From Purshia tridentata (Eukaryota; Streptophyta; Magnoliopsida; Rosales; Rosaceae): a stretch of DNA of 33,246 nucleotides. Position 1 is the stretch's first letter. Each line of letters opens with the position of its first letter. Below are positions 1 to 12,063 of this stretch, piece after piece. The notes beneath the pieces were generated by a model. It ran no database searches. It worked only from the letters and a program-made list of their open reading frames with translations, and was not told where the DNA came from. The DNA lies in contig QANT01005220.1 in NCBI GenBank assembly GCA_003254885.1, positions 1,751 through 34,996 on the forward strand, written 5' to 3'. The translations under genes were made by a program, and so were the position numbers.

Positions 1-439
1 TTTTTTTTTTTTTTTTTTTAATTCTATTGTTTATAACTTAATCTTTGTTTTCCGTTTAAAAAATAGCATGAGAAATAATTAGGAAACAGATGATAGAATA
101 AGGTTTTTACTTTCCCATCCAACCTTATTGTTTCCCATCCTCTCCCAAAATGTTATTTAGTCTTTTGATCCCATTTAATAAGATTTTTAATTTTACCTTC
201 CATTGAGGAGATAAGCAATTCTGTTCTCTGCATTGCCTTCTTTGGTTTTTAATAGGTTGGCCATTTCATTATCAGATAGATCTTTAAACTGCAGAAGCAT
301 TGCACCTTTTCTAGATATTACTCTTATTCCCGTGTTCATTTATTGCAGTATCATGGTGTTCACAACATGAATGCACTATATGCTCAAACATTACAACATT
401 TTTATTTGCCTGACATAAGCCCTTTCTGTTTCTGTTTAG
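1..439 (+). other. 3' part of an upstream intron of the MBOAT gene
   Basis: The stretch begins with a run of about 19 T residues and is A+T-rich. It ends in a pyrimidine-rich tract and an AG acceptor just before the first recognisable exon at 440. The amino-terminal exon expected for this protein family (roughly 70 residues with the first membrane segment) is not found here, so it should lie upstream of the window. Confidence 0.6.
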
Positions 440-3400
440 GATGTTTCTGATGCTCAATGGGCAAACTTTAGAGGAAATTTACCTGTTCTTACCATTTGTT
501 TCACAATTTTTTCGTTGATCGCTAATTTGTTGAGGGGATATCTTCATTTAAAAGCAAGAGGGATGTCAATTATATGGCTTTTGATTTCTTTCACATACCT
601 ATCATATCTGCATGGAGCCTGGTATGTGTTACAATTTTAATAATACTTGAATTTTATACTCCTTCTATGGAGTGGCAATTCTCTGACTTTCTTTCGTTTT
701 TCCTTTCTGTAAGCATCATATTTGTCCTCTCAATCGCTTCAGTGAATTTTCTTTTAGTAAAGGTGCGTTTCATCAAGTTTGGATACATAATGTGAAGTAT
801 TTATTTATTTTATTATTACTGTTAGTCTTTTTCTGTTTATATTTATATTGCATTATTTTTCTTCAGTTAGGTTGTTGTTTTTCTGATATTTAAAGGTTTT
901 ATATTATTGTTAGTGTATGTATGTGTATGGATACATAATGAATATTGATGACCTTGAAAAAACAATGTTATTTTATGAGAGGAGTTTGTTAGCCAACATT
1001 TTTAGGCTTAAAAATGCTGAAACTTGATCTTTATGTATTGTTGACTTAGGCGTTCCACTTGAAAGTTTAAGCTGTTACATGGAGAGACTAAGTGGGTATA
1101 TATAACTTTACTAGACATCTAGCCCAACCAATATGTAGCTAGTGCTCAACACTTCAATGGTAAGAGCGTAGTTTGTTTTCTTCTTTTCTGTTTGTTCAAA
1201 GGTGGGGAGATAGTTTGGTTTTGGGCTTTGCCTAGGGGCATCAGTCGCTCCAGATTTCAGGGACTATTAATTCTCTGTAATTATGTCTAATTGGGAGGAT
1301 GTTGTGTGTTAGAGTTTGTTTCTGTTGTTGTACTACATACAGAGTTTGTTTTTAGGATGTTGTACTCTGCTGTATATTTTTTGCTCTTGTATTCTGCTTG
1401 TTTGGTTATTAGAACATCCTAGAGCTTGTTATTTAGGATCTTGTCCACTGTATTGTACTCTGTACTTCTATTTTCATTAATGAAAGTCTGTTTTTCATTA
1501 AAAAAAAAAAAAAAAGTAATCTAGGTTCTAGATATTTTAACTCATTAGAAAATCTACATTGGTGATTTAGTTGTAATTGTTATTTTATAATTTTTCCTTA
1601 TTGCATTCCACATGTTAAATGTGTTATGCGTATTCTGTAGAATTGCAATTCAGTTACTGGTAAACTCTGATGAGAATGTGACTTCCAGAAAATAGTACAG
1701 GATGACTATAGGCTCTTATAATGGCTGTGAACCTTTTGCATGTGAAATTTAAGGTGAAGGGTAATTTTTAAAGTCACATCTAATGCAAAAATACTAGTCT
1801 TTACTTTGATGTTTTTGTTAATCTGGTTGTATGCGAGTGAAACTTATGTTTTTGCATGCTTTATCAGATTAATCATATGGTTATTTCTTGTATCTTATGA
1901 TCTCTAAAGAAAACATAACAACTTGAAAATTTTAATATGTTCTTAGAGTTCATGTGCTACTGTTTTCGATTCTTGCCACTTATTATTAGACTTATGTTTC
2001 TGCAGATATTTGCACGTACAAAGTACTTCTCTTTTGTATTTTGGACTTTCAATATATTCTTTCTTCTATGCAACCGTGTTTATGAAGGATATTCCTTCTC
2101 TGTGATTGGGTGAGTTTTGTTAGCTAGGTAATTAAGTACTTCTTTGCGTAGTTGAATTATCATTCAATAAATTGTGCTATATCTACTTACTGGTTCTGAT
2201 TATTTTTCTTACATAAGGCAACGCTGGGCATATTTGGACAACTTTCGCGGCACCTTCAGATGGCACATTTGCTTTAACTTTGGTATTTTCCTTTCTTCAT
2301 TAATGTGTTAAAATTAATTCTAATTATCTTCCTTTCTAGCTCTATATGTATTTGTGGTTTTTTTACATCATATTCTATCTAAATTAAAAGTACACAGGAT
2401 AACAGAATTTTTTCTTTTTTTCATTGGCTAGTCAAATAGTCATTTGTAATTAAGAGGGGATTATATGGCACAACTCCTTGGTACGGAGGGTACATTGATT
2501 AAATTAAAATATATGGGACAGAAGAATCCCAATAAAGTTGGAAAATTGGAAATCAAAAGTTCGTTGCACCTATATACTTATTTTTAGCAAATGCATGAAT
2601 AACGAATAATTTAAAATTTTGCAATTGAGAAAAAGAGAATGGGAATTAAAAGAATATAAAAGGAAAAAAAGAGAAGGGATACTTGTAGCACAATGGCACA
2701 TGTTGCATCCTGCTTTTATATAGCAGTATACATATTTGTTATTCTTTTAGATGGTCCTTTACCCAAGTCTGGTGGTTTGTGGCAGTTGTTCTGCGCATGA
2801 TAAGCTTTGGCTATGATTACCATTGGGCACATCGAGATTCTTGTTCTGACCATAAGGTATTTGTTTTCCTCAGAGATCTGATCTTTATGCTCTCTTCTCT
2901 GTTCCTTTCCCCTCATTTTTTTCTAGTATGGATTTTTTAGGATTACTTGGTCTCTTGCTACCTCTCACATCTCATTTTTTTCCCCCTTTTCTGCATACTA
3001 TAAAATAAAATCTTTCCAGGAGTTAAAATTTTCCTCCTTCAACAAAACTCTCAAGTCTCTTTATTTAAGTTAAAAGGGTTTGGTATAGTCTCCAGCCTAC
3101 CTATAACTTTGGTCCGAAAGAATAACTCATCTTGATGTTACTTATCTCTCTGGAACCTAAAGGTATTTTCTTCAGATTTTTCAATGGATGAGAGCAGGGA
3201 TTGGTTCATAATTTTGTGTTATTCGACCCTGCCTGTTTTCAATGTCTTTATGCTATGCATCTTACTTTATCGTGTAGGATCACCTTTTCATTGGCTTTAA
3301 AATTTATATATCATCAGTTTTCTGTGCTCTTACTCAATAGTGCACTTGATGTTATGTTGTCCATCTCATGCTTGCCAATTACCATGTTAACATAATTTAA

Positions 3401-6400
3401 TCTTGTATTATCTACAAACCCTCAGATCAGTTCATGTATTCATTGATAAATTTTCAGTGGGCTTTTTGGCTTAACATAAAGCTTTGTACGAGCATTTTTT
3501 GGTGATTCCTAGTTCATTCAGATGGATTTGCGCTAAGGAGTTTATTTATGCATGCTGATGATTGTCAAGGCTTTAATACATTGTGATTTAAAATCTATTC
3601 ATTTTTTATACTTTTTTTGTCTGGTGACTGCAGAAACATATTCAGCGTTGCAATATTTGTAAATCAGGGAAAACTTGTTACCAACTTTTACAGGTTAGCT
3701 TTGCTTCTACTAAATGTGAGTCCAGTATTTTTGTAGTTTCTGGATTCTAAATAAATTGAAGGGATTTTTCCATATGCTCATAAATACGTTCATTCTATTC
3801 AGGATAGAGGTGTCCAGGATGACAAGTTTTCCTTTATTACATACCTTGCATATTTGGTATATGCACCTCTTTATCTTTCTGGTCCGATTCTAAGCTTCAA
3901 TGCATTTGCATCACAGGTTTGTCACTTTCATTACGATACTGTCTTCTTTTCTTCCTTGTGCAATAGTTTTAACTTTCAATGCATTTGTATGATTTTATTC
4001 TTGGTAGTTTTTCATGGATGAACAACTAATATGGAATTTAATCAAAAACACTGATGTTTCAGTTTCAGAAAGATTTTATGGTTGCCTGGTGTTTTGCTAG
4101 ACATTAAGACTATGGCCTTAGTCAGATGCTTAAAAACCAAAACTCGAATAATTTGACTAGAAAGTATGAAACACATGCAATAATGATGTTCTTTAGTTTG
4201 CTTCTTATAAAAATATTATATTGTTTAGTTGAATTCCTCTGATATATCCTGAATATTGTTGAATCATAACACTAGCAGTATACTTGACCGTTGTCCCTGC
4301 AGTTTAGAATTTTTCCTACATATTTCAAACTATTTGAAATAGTTGATCATTTCTGGATTTTCAAGTACATTGGATCTCTGTTTCAATACCACTGAAGATG
4401 TTACTCCGAAGTCTCAGTTAACCTTATTGTGTTGTTGTTTCAGCTGGATGTTCCTCAAAATAACTTCTCAGTTAGAGACATTTCTTGGTATGGTTTGCGT
4501 TGGGTATTCAGTCTTCTTCTTATGGAACTAATGACACATTTTTTTTATTACAATGCATTTGCAATCAGGTGAGTGTCTTGGAAGTTAAAGATACACCATG
4601 TATTGTGTATGTGTATTTATTATAAATATATATATATATATATTATCTTTTGAATAATAATTTAAATAAATCCACTTTTTCTGTAACTGTTAGTCGCATG
4701 TGGAAGCAGTTATATCCTATGGATGTGTTCATTATTGGATATGGGGTAAGAAACGATCCTTATATTTATTAAGGTTCTTCATGATTAGAATTTTAATATC
4801 TCAAGTTTTTGTATCAAACAAGATATGCTTGTGAAGCAAAATAATGTATTTTAATTTTAGGTGGACCATTATACTTTTGGAAAATACAGAAAACACCCTT
4901 AGACTCTGTATGGACAGAAATATAATTTTGGGGGGGAAACCAAAAAAAAAAAAAAAGTATTTTCTTTTCTTTGGTAGATTTTAGGAAAATTATTTCTAGA
5001 GAATATTTTTCTTGATTTTGTTTTGATCAAGTCTTGAAGTTAAAAAAGGGCTGTTTTCCTTAAGAAAACATTTCCTAATAAGGATTAGGCTAAATTACAC
5101 ATTTGACCCCTATGTTTTGGGTTGAATTTCATTGTTACTCTTTCAATTATTTTTATAATACCTTGTGGTCAAGTCCATTACCAATCTTAGTCCAACTTGA
5201 GAATTCCATCCAATTGGAGTACAGAGGCAGGGGTACATACATCATTTTGCTTTTGAAAATATCAAAAAATTTAAAATCATTTAGAAAATACAAAATTTAA
5301 AAATTCTTAATATTATTTTTTAAATTATTTTAAGTTTAATTTTTTTTTTTTTATGCATGTACCCCTGACTTTGTTACTCCAACTGGATGAAATTCTTAAT
5401 TTGGAGTATGATTTGTAATGGATTGACCACAAGGGTATTATTAAAATATTAAAACCACAGGAATAATATTGAAATATGACCCAAACCACATGGAGTACTT
5501 GTGTTATTTGGCCTAAAGATTTAGGAAACATAATGCCTATGCATCCCAAAAAGGTTTTTGCAAAAGAACATTTAAGCAATCAGAAAAATTGTCCAATCTA
5601 GAACACTTGACGTGGAAAAAATGCAGCCTTAGTTGAAAATTTCAATCTGATATATTCACAAAATCATTTATCAATCCAAAAAACTGTAATTATCAATTCT
5701 AAGAACTCAATTCCTGCTGACCAACAAAATTTATTTCTTACTGGCCAAAAAAGGAAACAAAATGTATATTCGTGTTTACTTAAGAGTATAATTTTATCAT
5801 GTGGATATTTAGTATACCACATTTCGTGTATTTTTAATCTTTTAGCAATTTTGATCAAGAATTTGATATTTCCTATTTATGAAATATATTATACAAAATG
5901 CTAAACAAATATATCCTTAAATTCAAGATATTCATGTGTTTCTTGGACAGTAGGAATGCATTATAGAGTTACTCAAAAAGATATTACAAAAACTAATACA
6001 CAATCCTCAAATGGTATTTTGCTCAAAAAATGCAATGGTAATACCAAACATTAGATTGTAATCTTTTGATTCCTCTTATATATAATTACTTGCTTATGTA
6101 AGTATTACCATGCTCTTCACCATAGTCAAGTCCTGATATTTTCTTTTACTTTGTTTCAATTTCCATTCTAGTTGTTTAGTGGCCTTATTTATTAATTTCA
6201 GCTTGGGTCAAGGTTATTTACTTCCTTATGATGGTGCAGGTTTTAATGTTCATGTGGCTCAAGTTTTTTCTGATATGGCGCTATTTCCGGTTCTGGTCAC
6301 TGGTGAGTACATGTAAATAAAGTTTCATTTCATTTTCTTCTGAACTTTGGCATTTACCTCTTTTTGTCCAATACATATTAGTTGTATCTGTACTTATTCT

Positions 6401-9400
6401 GAATCATAATTTAACAAGCTTTAAGCATTAATGCGGCTATAGACTGGGTAAGTGAGCTTTTTCTGATTACTGCAGATATGTGGCATTGAGGTCCCTGAGA
6501 ATATGCCAAGGTGTATAAATAATTGCTACAACTTGGAAAGCTTTTGGAAGAACTGGCATGCTTCTTACAACAAATGGCTTGTGAGGTGAGATTTTTAGCT
6601 GTTATGCTTTGAATTGCTCTTGTAATCCTGTTTCTACAACTGACATGTCTATTTCGGAAATGACTACAATGTTAGGTATCTGTACATTCCACTTGGGGGA
6701 TCTCAGAGGAAGCTTCTCAATGTATGGGTTGTATTCACCTTTGTTGCCGTTTGGCATGACCTAGAGTGGTACTTCTAGCAGCTCTTGAGTTTTTTTTCTT
6801 GATTAAGTCTTAGTTTCCTGAGCAGAACATTGATGGAACTTGTGACTTACCCTATATCTTATTGCTGTCTCTGGCATTAGGAAGCTTCTTTCATGGGCAT
6901 GGCTTACATGCTTATTCTTTGTTCCGGAAATGATATTGAAATCAGCAGTAAATGGAGTTAAGGTGATCTCTATCTATCTTTCATCATGCTTTACATTTGT
7001 TGGTTTTTTTTGTTTTTTGCTTTTGCTTAATTTAGTGAGGATGATCATTCCAATTTCTGCACTTCTCATGTAGCCAAACACTTGGCTGTTGTTGCCTTGA
7101 AGGTATTCTGCGTTTGTAAAATGTTGACATATAATCTTGATAGAGTATAAAGTTAGTCAACAGTTCAACCTAAAGTTACCCTAGATTGAAGGTATTCATT
7201 TTGAGCTCAGCCTAGATAAAATTCCATACCTCGCAGTTGGACTATTATATTCTTCTTCTCAATAAGATAACAATAAGGTATCAAGTAGGCATAAGTTTGA
7301 ACAGTGTTCCGAATGCCAAAGACAAGGGTAAGCTACTTTCATTGGCATAAAACCCTTTTCTGAATGCCTATGTTGGAGAGAGCCTTAGAAACCTTGGGAC
7401 TCTAAGGTGGTGGTGAGAGGCTCAAACCAAAGTTTCTTGAAAAGACATTTTGCAGGAAATTAGTTATTTTTCTCATAAACTACATTTAGTTACAGGGAAC
7501 AGGGACATAATTAGATTTTAAGAAGACAAATGGGTTTGAGAGATTCCTTTATGCTTTCATATCATATCCACATCTTTATAGATTATCATATGTCCATTTC
7601 TTTGTTGATTGATGAATCATCCCTTTTCTCATTTCATCCAAGTTGATTTTTGATTTGGAAGGCTAAGGTACCTTGTAAGGGGCAAAGTCTTGCTTTGTTA
7701 ATTGAGTATCCAAAAAAAGTACTAAGATCGTGTTCCATAATGTGTGCTGATTGTGTATACCTTTGAGAAAAAATTTGTTACTCAATTGAAACTATTACTG
7801 CACTGCTGATTGTACACAATAGTATAGTGTAGTTGGTGGATATGATTTGAAATTTTGCATTGCTACACCAAGTGAGATAATGCAAAACAATTTACTGTAA
7901 AATATAATGCATCTGTTTTGTACCTTTCCTTTTTCTAATTTTGCGAAGAGCATAACAATTTTGATTTTCTTCTCAATTGGTTGTCAGGTTGAGAGTCCTT
8001 TTGGGGAGTTTGTTGTTCGTGAACTTAGAGCGTTTTCTGGTGCTATCACAATCACTTGTCTCATGGTATGTTCTATATGTTTAAGAATCCGATATATACT
8101 AATCATCAATAGATATTCTTTGATGCTCTTTGCAGTCCTTTCAATGTGTTGACTTTTTTATGTTTATATATTTAATTGAAAGTGTTCCTGGATCTTTAAA
8201 TTAATCAGATATTGACTTGAAGATTACTAAATTTTACTTGAGACCACAAGATTACTAAATTAAATCAGATGATTTATGCTTGATGATATTTGTATATTTG
8301 AATTTGTCTGCTAGTCAAAATTTAAATTATGAGGAGTCTTTTCCTTCCATTTAGTGGAAGTTGTCTTCCTTTGGTCTATTAAAAGGCTAAAGGATACAAG
8401 CAACTTAGTTGAATCTTTTAGTCTTTGTCGAATATATAAAGAGTGAACAATAGATTGTTAATGCTATGAGATGCATTTCTTGTAACTAAGTTTCTGATGA
8501 GTGAGTTGGATCATTTGCATTGATGTCAAATTTGAGGTAGTTGATGAATAAGAAGTGAATCGTTGCCATTGTTTTACTGCTCTGTAAGAAAAAAATTGGT
8601 TTGAGACAGATATTCAATACCTTCTTTTCCTACATTATAAGAGTAGCATTTGGTTACTTGCCATGCTGATTAAAGGAGATGCTTACTTTGTATTATTATT
8701 AAGAAATCTCACTTTGTCGACCAAATCGTAGATTGTAGAAAATGCCAATTACGTCCTTTTTTACATGGTAGGTGATTTTCGCACTCCACTTTCACATGCA
8801 CTCCTAAGTTTTTAATATTTTTAATATCATTTTATTATTCGTATTTACAAATCTACCATTTTCAATATATTCTCTCTGTTCAAAGTTCCTTCAGTTAATC
8901 CCCCTTAAAACAAAACATCCAAATAAAACGTCCTTCAACCCTCTCCCTAAATCTCCTCCATCTGTAAAATACCCATAACTTCTGTCAAAAGGCCATTGTG
9001 CTGTAAAAAAATACAATGTAAAAGTATGATCTCTATGGACAGTAGAGGGAGTAAGTGGCACAAGGTCAAAAGGATGCAACAACCCAAACATATTAAGAAA
9101 TAAAATAGAAGAAGAATGAATGATGCCATCTATGAGACTAGAATTTGGTCCTGGGCTTGCATAAAGGAAGAGTGTCGTTTACATTTAAGAAATGAAATTT
9201 CAGTGCAGTAGTTCATCGGACCACCACTTTGCATTATTTTCATACCCAAATAATTCATCCACATTCACCACTTCTGATAAAACCATCTCCTTAGCCTTTG
9301 CGTCAGCCTTATATTGAGATTTAGCCTTTGCCAAGAGGTACTTGAAACATTCTGCTTCCATGTACAAGTCTAAAGCAAATTGCGATTTCTACCTAGTCAG

Positions 9401-10810
9401 GGTGATAGGTCCACAATCTGGAGGCAGAGCCATTTTACGATTACAGGAAAACTGGTATATTTGAGGTGAGAGAATGTATTAAAAAGGGAACTTTTGGAAA
9501 TATAATTAATAAAAAGATATTAGGAACATTAAAAAAAAAATGCATTTGGAGAAAATTTAAGTGTGAAAATCAGGTCCCTTTTATATAATCAAGTTTAATA
9601 GTAGATTTAAAAACTAAAGGGGGTTGTATTCAATTAGGATTTTAAATGACTTTGGTATAATTGAAAAGTCTGATTGTATTCGATCAACACTTTTAAAAAA
9701 TATAAAAATATTGCAGTATTCAATTGAGACTTTTAAAATTTTTTTAAAAGTCCATAAAAGTCAGTGGTTTTTGAGAGACAAATAAAAGGTTATTATATTA
9801 ATTAAACCCCAGTTTTTTTCTCCCACCCTGCTTTTTGTCTCCCAAATATAACTTCCATCAAACTGCAGTAACTTACATCACACTGCACGTGCATATCATC
9901 TGTTGATGCCTCTTAGTATTTGGTTATATCAGGGTTCTTTGGTGCATCCCAATGATTTCATTATATATGCAGTTGCCAAACTGATACTAATGAACCATTG
10001 GTGAGCATTACAAAACTGGAATGACCTCAATTTGTTAAGAATGAGTAAATTCTATGATAACGCAATCTTTTGATTAAAATGCTAATCCTTCTAACCTTTA
10101 ACATTTATATTTAGAATCTCCATCCATTATTTTTATTAAAGCCAATGTTCATATAGGTTGCAAACCTTGTTGGGTTTGTTATTGGACCGTCAGGGATTAA
10201 TTGGTTGATTTCTCAGTTCCTTACAAGAGAAGGTATTTTCAAATTTTATATCCTTAAGTTTCCTGTTATCCTTATACAAATGTTTTTGTGGGGCTAATGA
10301 TATTCTTTATACAGGACTACCCGTTCTGGCTGGCATGTTTTTAACCTTTTATGTAGGGACAAAGGTAATGCCATGAGATGTTACTAAATTCCATGATATG
10401 GTTATTTTTTAACAAGGTTAACTTTAAATGCATTCATTGTGGTTAGACTTGATATCCCTTTTGGTAAAATAAACTGGAAAACTGATGAAATTTGTTTGAC
10501 AATCATGACCTTACATAGGTTGCATGTCTGTTCAAAATTAGTTCAAAATAACAAGTTTTGATGGATAGAAGATCTAAAGTTTGATGAAAATGGGTAAAAT
10601 TGTAATTTTACCCGTAACTTTGACGGTTTCTCTAATATTAATGCCTAGATATAAAAGAGCAAATCCCAGGGTGAATTAGTAGGCCTAATCACAGTGGGTG
10701 TGTGTCTGCCCTTTCTAAAAGTGTTCTAATGTTGAATTATCTTGCAGCTTATGTTCCACATCCAAGATGCCAGGAAAAGTAGGACTAAATTGTCTCCCCA
10801 TGAGGTTTGA
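440..10810 (+). CDS. GUP1: MBOAT-family membrane-bound O-acyltransferase, Gup1/HHAT-like, 5' truncated by the window
   Basis: Seventeen exons join in phase: 440-621, 714-762, 2006-2109, 2218-2282, 2786-2856, 3634-3693, 3803-3916, 4444-4568, 4694-4745, 6240-6302, 6476-6585, 6676-6768, 6881-6962, 7988-8065, 10157-10232, 10315-10364 and 10748-10810 (TGA). They encode 478 residues. All introns are GT-AG. The product is a hydrophobic multi-pass protein, inferred to sit in the ER or Golgi membrane. Family hallmarks include an FRGTFRWHICFNFVVLR segment and the FWKNWHASYNKWL(V)RY block (in-window Asn321). The WHDLEW motif carries the presumed catalytic His359, the invariant MBOAT histidine. It closely resembles the single-copy plant homologue of yeast Gup1, which remodels GPI anchors. 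The plant substrate is not shown by the sequence. The first exon is outside the window. Several introns are long (1.2-2.1 kb) and hold repeat insertions, but the coding frame is intact. Confidence 0.93.
1135..1515 (+). mobile_element. Retroposon-like (SINE/LINE 3' end) insertion in an MBOAT intron
   Basis: The 763-2005 intron contains a stretch ending in a 15-A run at 1501-1515. The run follows a T-rich segment with CATTAATGAAAG, a composition typical of plant non-LTR retroposon tails. Near 1155-1172 is a segment resembling a tRNA D-arm or pol III box A (CACTTCAATGGTAAGAGCG), which would fit a tRNA-derived SINE. I found no convincing box B and no clear target-site duplication, so the left boundary is a guess. 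It could instead be a plain A-rich intron segment. Confidence 0.35.
4625..4643. repeat. (TA)n microsatellite in an MBOAT intron
   Basis: A short alternating TA run lies in the small intron between exons 4444-4568 and 4694-4745. Confidence 0.8.
5085..5516. mobile_element. Foldback (long inverted-repeat) element in an MBOAT intron
   Basis: The left arm, about 5085-5243, and the right arm, about 5353-5516, are imperfect inverted repeats over roughly 160 bp. Outer ends read TTAGGCTAAATTACAC on the left and, reverse-complemented, TTTAGGCCAAATAACAC on the right. Inner arms share CATCCA(A/G)TTGGAGTA and CAGGGGTACAT. An A/T-rich spacer of about 110 bp separates them. No coding capacity is visible. 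This fits a non-autonomous MITE or MULE-type foldback. No target-site duplication was identified with confidence. The element lies in the 4746-6239 intron, away from the splice sites. The rest of that intron (5517-6239) is A+T-rich and looks repeat-derived, but I could not assign it. Confidence 0.75.
8773..9572. mobile_element. 800-bp terminal-inverted-repeat element inside an MBOAT intron
   Basis: The left end reads TGATTTTCGCACTCCACTTT at 8773. The reverse complement of the right end, at 9572, reads TGATTTTCACACTTAAATTTT-like sequence. The subterminal A/T-rich blocks also correspond between the two ends. The element fills part of the 2.1-kb intron 8066-10156. Its interior contains an antisense gene-like relic, listed separately, so it may be a pack-type non-autonomous DNA transposon. 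I could not find a clean target-site duplication, which lowers certainty about the exact ends and superfamily. Confidence 0.5.
9200..9433 (-). pseudogene. Unrecognised 77-codon antisense reading frame with one internal stop
   Basis: On the minus strand a frame starts with ATG at 9433 and runs to TGA at 9200, interrupted only by TAG at codon 15. After that stop it reads as a charged, helix-prone peptide containing EAECFKYLLAKAKSQY, KADAKAKEMVLSEV and AKWWSDELLH. The composition looks like real protein rather than random A+T-rich translation. I do not recognise the family. It lies inside the TIR element at 8773-9572, so it may be a captured host fragment or a transposon-borne relic. Nothing shows that it is expressed. 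Confidence 0.4.
9619..9765. repeat. Dispersed plant repeat with internal TGTATTCAATT-type units
   Basis: Three related sub-units, near 9625, 9675 and 9716, share a GTATTC-A-TT core followed by a GACTTTTAAAA-like block. They sit directly right of the TIR element, in the same MBOAT intron. Sequences beginning GGGTTGTATTCAATT are familiar as high-copy DNA in plant genomes, often at the ends of DNA transposons. No complete element was delimited. Confidence 0.45.
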
Positions 10811-12019
10811 TTAATTGGCCCTTATATCTAAAATGCTGATATGGAAATTTATGGGGGATTAGAAACCAGGGTTTGAAGTTCCAAACTTGAGAAGGGCATT
10901 GCAAATGTTGTAATACAAGGTATATAGGTTCACTCTTAGTTGCTTAAAACCCTTGATTCACTAGTGAGATTTTCCTACACAACTATGCATACTGGTTGAC
11001 TACTGTAACCATTCATCATTTTACATTCTTTAGTTGTATACAATTGAGGAAGAAAGATGCAATTGTTAAAGAGGGAAGGTAATTGTGCAACTTTTAGTTC
11101 TGATAATTTTTTTGGCAAATTCCTACATTGTGTATTTGTGTTATCACGAGGCATATGACATTTTTGTATACGATCACTATTTCTTTATAGAACTCATTAG
11201 AATTCTCAGAGTGTACTTACTGCATGGTTCTTGTACTCTTTTCAAAGTTTTCTCAAATGTTTAGTTCTTAAATGTTGTTAGATGGTAGAGTTGAATACCT
11301 AACCCTTACGCCCATACATTATCATGTATTACACTTTCTGGATGGCCCATCTATGCTACTGAAAAATGAGGATATTTTTTTCAAGGATTTTATGGACATC
11401 CCAATATTTTCTTGTACACCCAGACCTTCGAATTTGTCATTTCTACTTGAAAGCTAAAAGAATTAGAAAATTTTAGAAGATAATAATACAGACTTAGCCA
11501 CCTTCCCTCCTGCAAAGTAAGCAATAAGAAATGAGGATCATACTTATATCTTAGTAGTTAGTCCCTCGTTTCTATATAGGTTTCTCCAAACATCGAAGGG
11601 GGTTATTATTAAGATTCAGCTGTCCAAGGCACTAGGTGGTGGATAATCTATTTTTGTTTCCTCTTTGTTCACATTGACTTGTGGATCATGGACCTGGTGC
11701 ACAGATAGACAAGCATGGACCAAGTGAATTGGGTGCTTCAATCACAAAACTCATGAGAGTGGCTGCAGAAAAAAAAAAAAAAAAATAGANAAAAAAAAAA
11801 AAAAAAATCAATACTAGAAGTCTAACAATCTTAACCACAAGATTCTTTTAAACGGGTTTGGATTAAAAGTTTGGTATGGTCATGCACAAAAACTAATATG
11901 GTTGAGGATCTTAATCCATATCATCATAGCATAATATAAATGTGGAATGGAGAAAGTGGTGAGAATTTATTAAACAAACACAAATTGTATACTAAAAAAC
12001 ACAATATAAATGTCAATTG
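10811..12019. other. MBOAT 3' flank and probable Helitron interior
   Basis: This stretch should contain the 3' untranslated region of the MBOAT gene, although no clear AATAAA was placed. Toward the right it becomes probable transposon body, ending at the Helitron-like terminus at 12020-12050. There are two A-runs around 11770-11807, interrupted by an N at 11790. No intact gene is visible. A 61-codon frame at 11272-11457 has no recognisable features. Confidence 0.5.
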
Positions 12020-12050
12020 ACACGTGCGGAGCGCGTGTTTAGAGTCTAGT
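12020..12050 (+). mobile_element. Helitron-type 3' terminus (hairpin plus CTAG-T)
   Basis: ACACGTGC at 12020-12027 pairs with GCGCGTGT at 12031-12038 around a GGA loop, with one G-T wobble. Seven bases later comes CTAG at 12046-12049, followed by T. A GC-rich subterminal hairpin just inside a CTRR end next to T is the canonical 3' end of plant Helitrons. The body would lie to the left. I did not find a definite 5' TC end, so the length is unknown. Confidence 0.65.
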
Positions 12051-12063
12051 GATTACAAAATTG

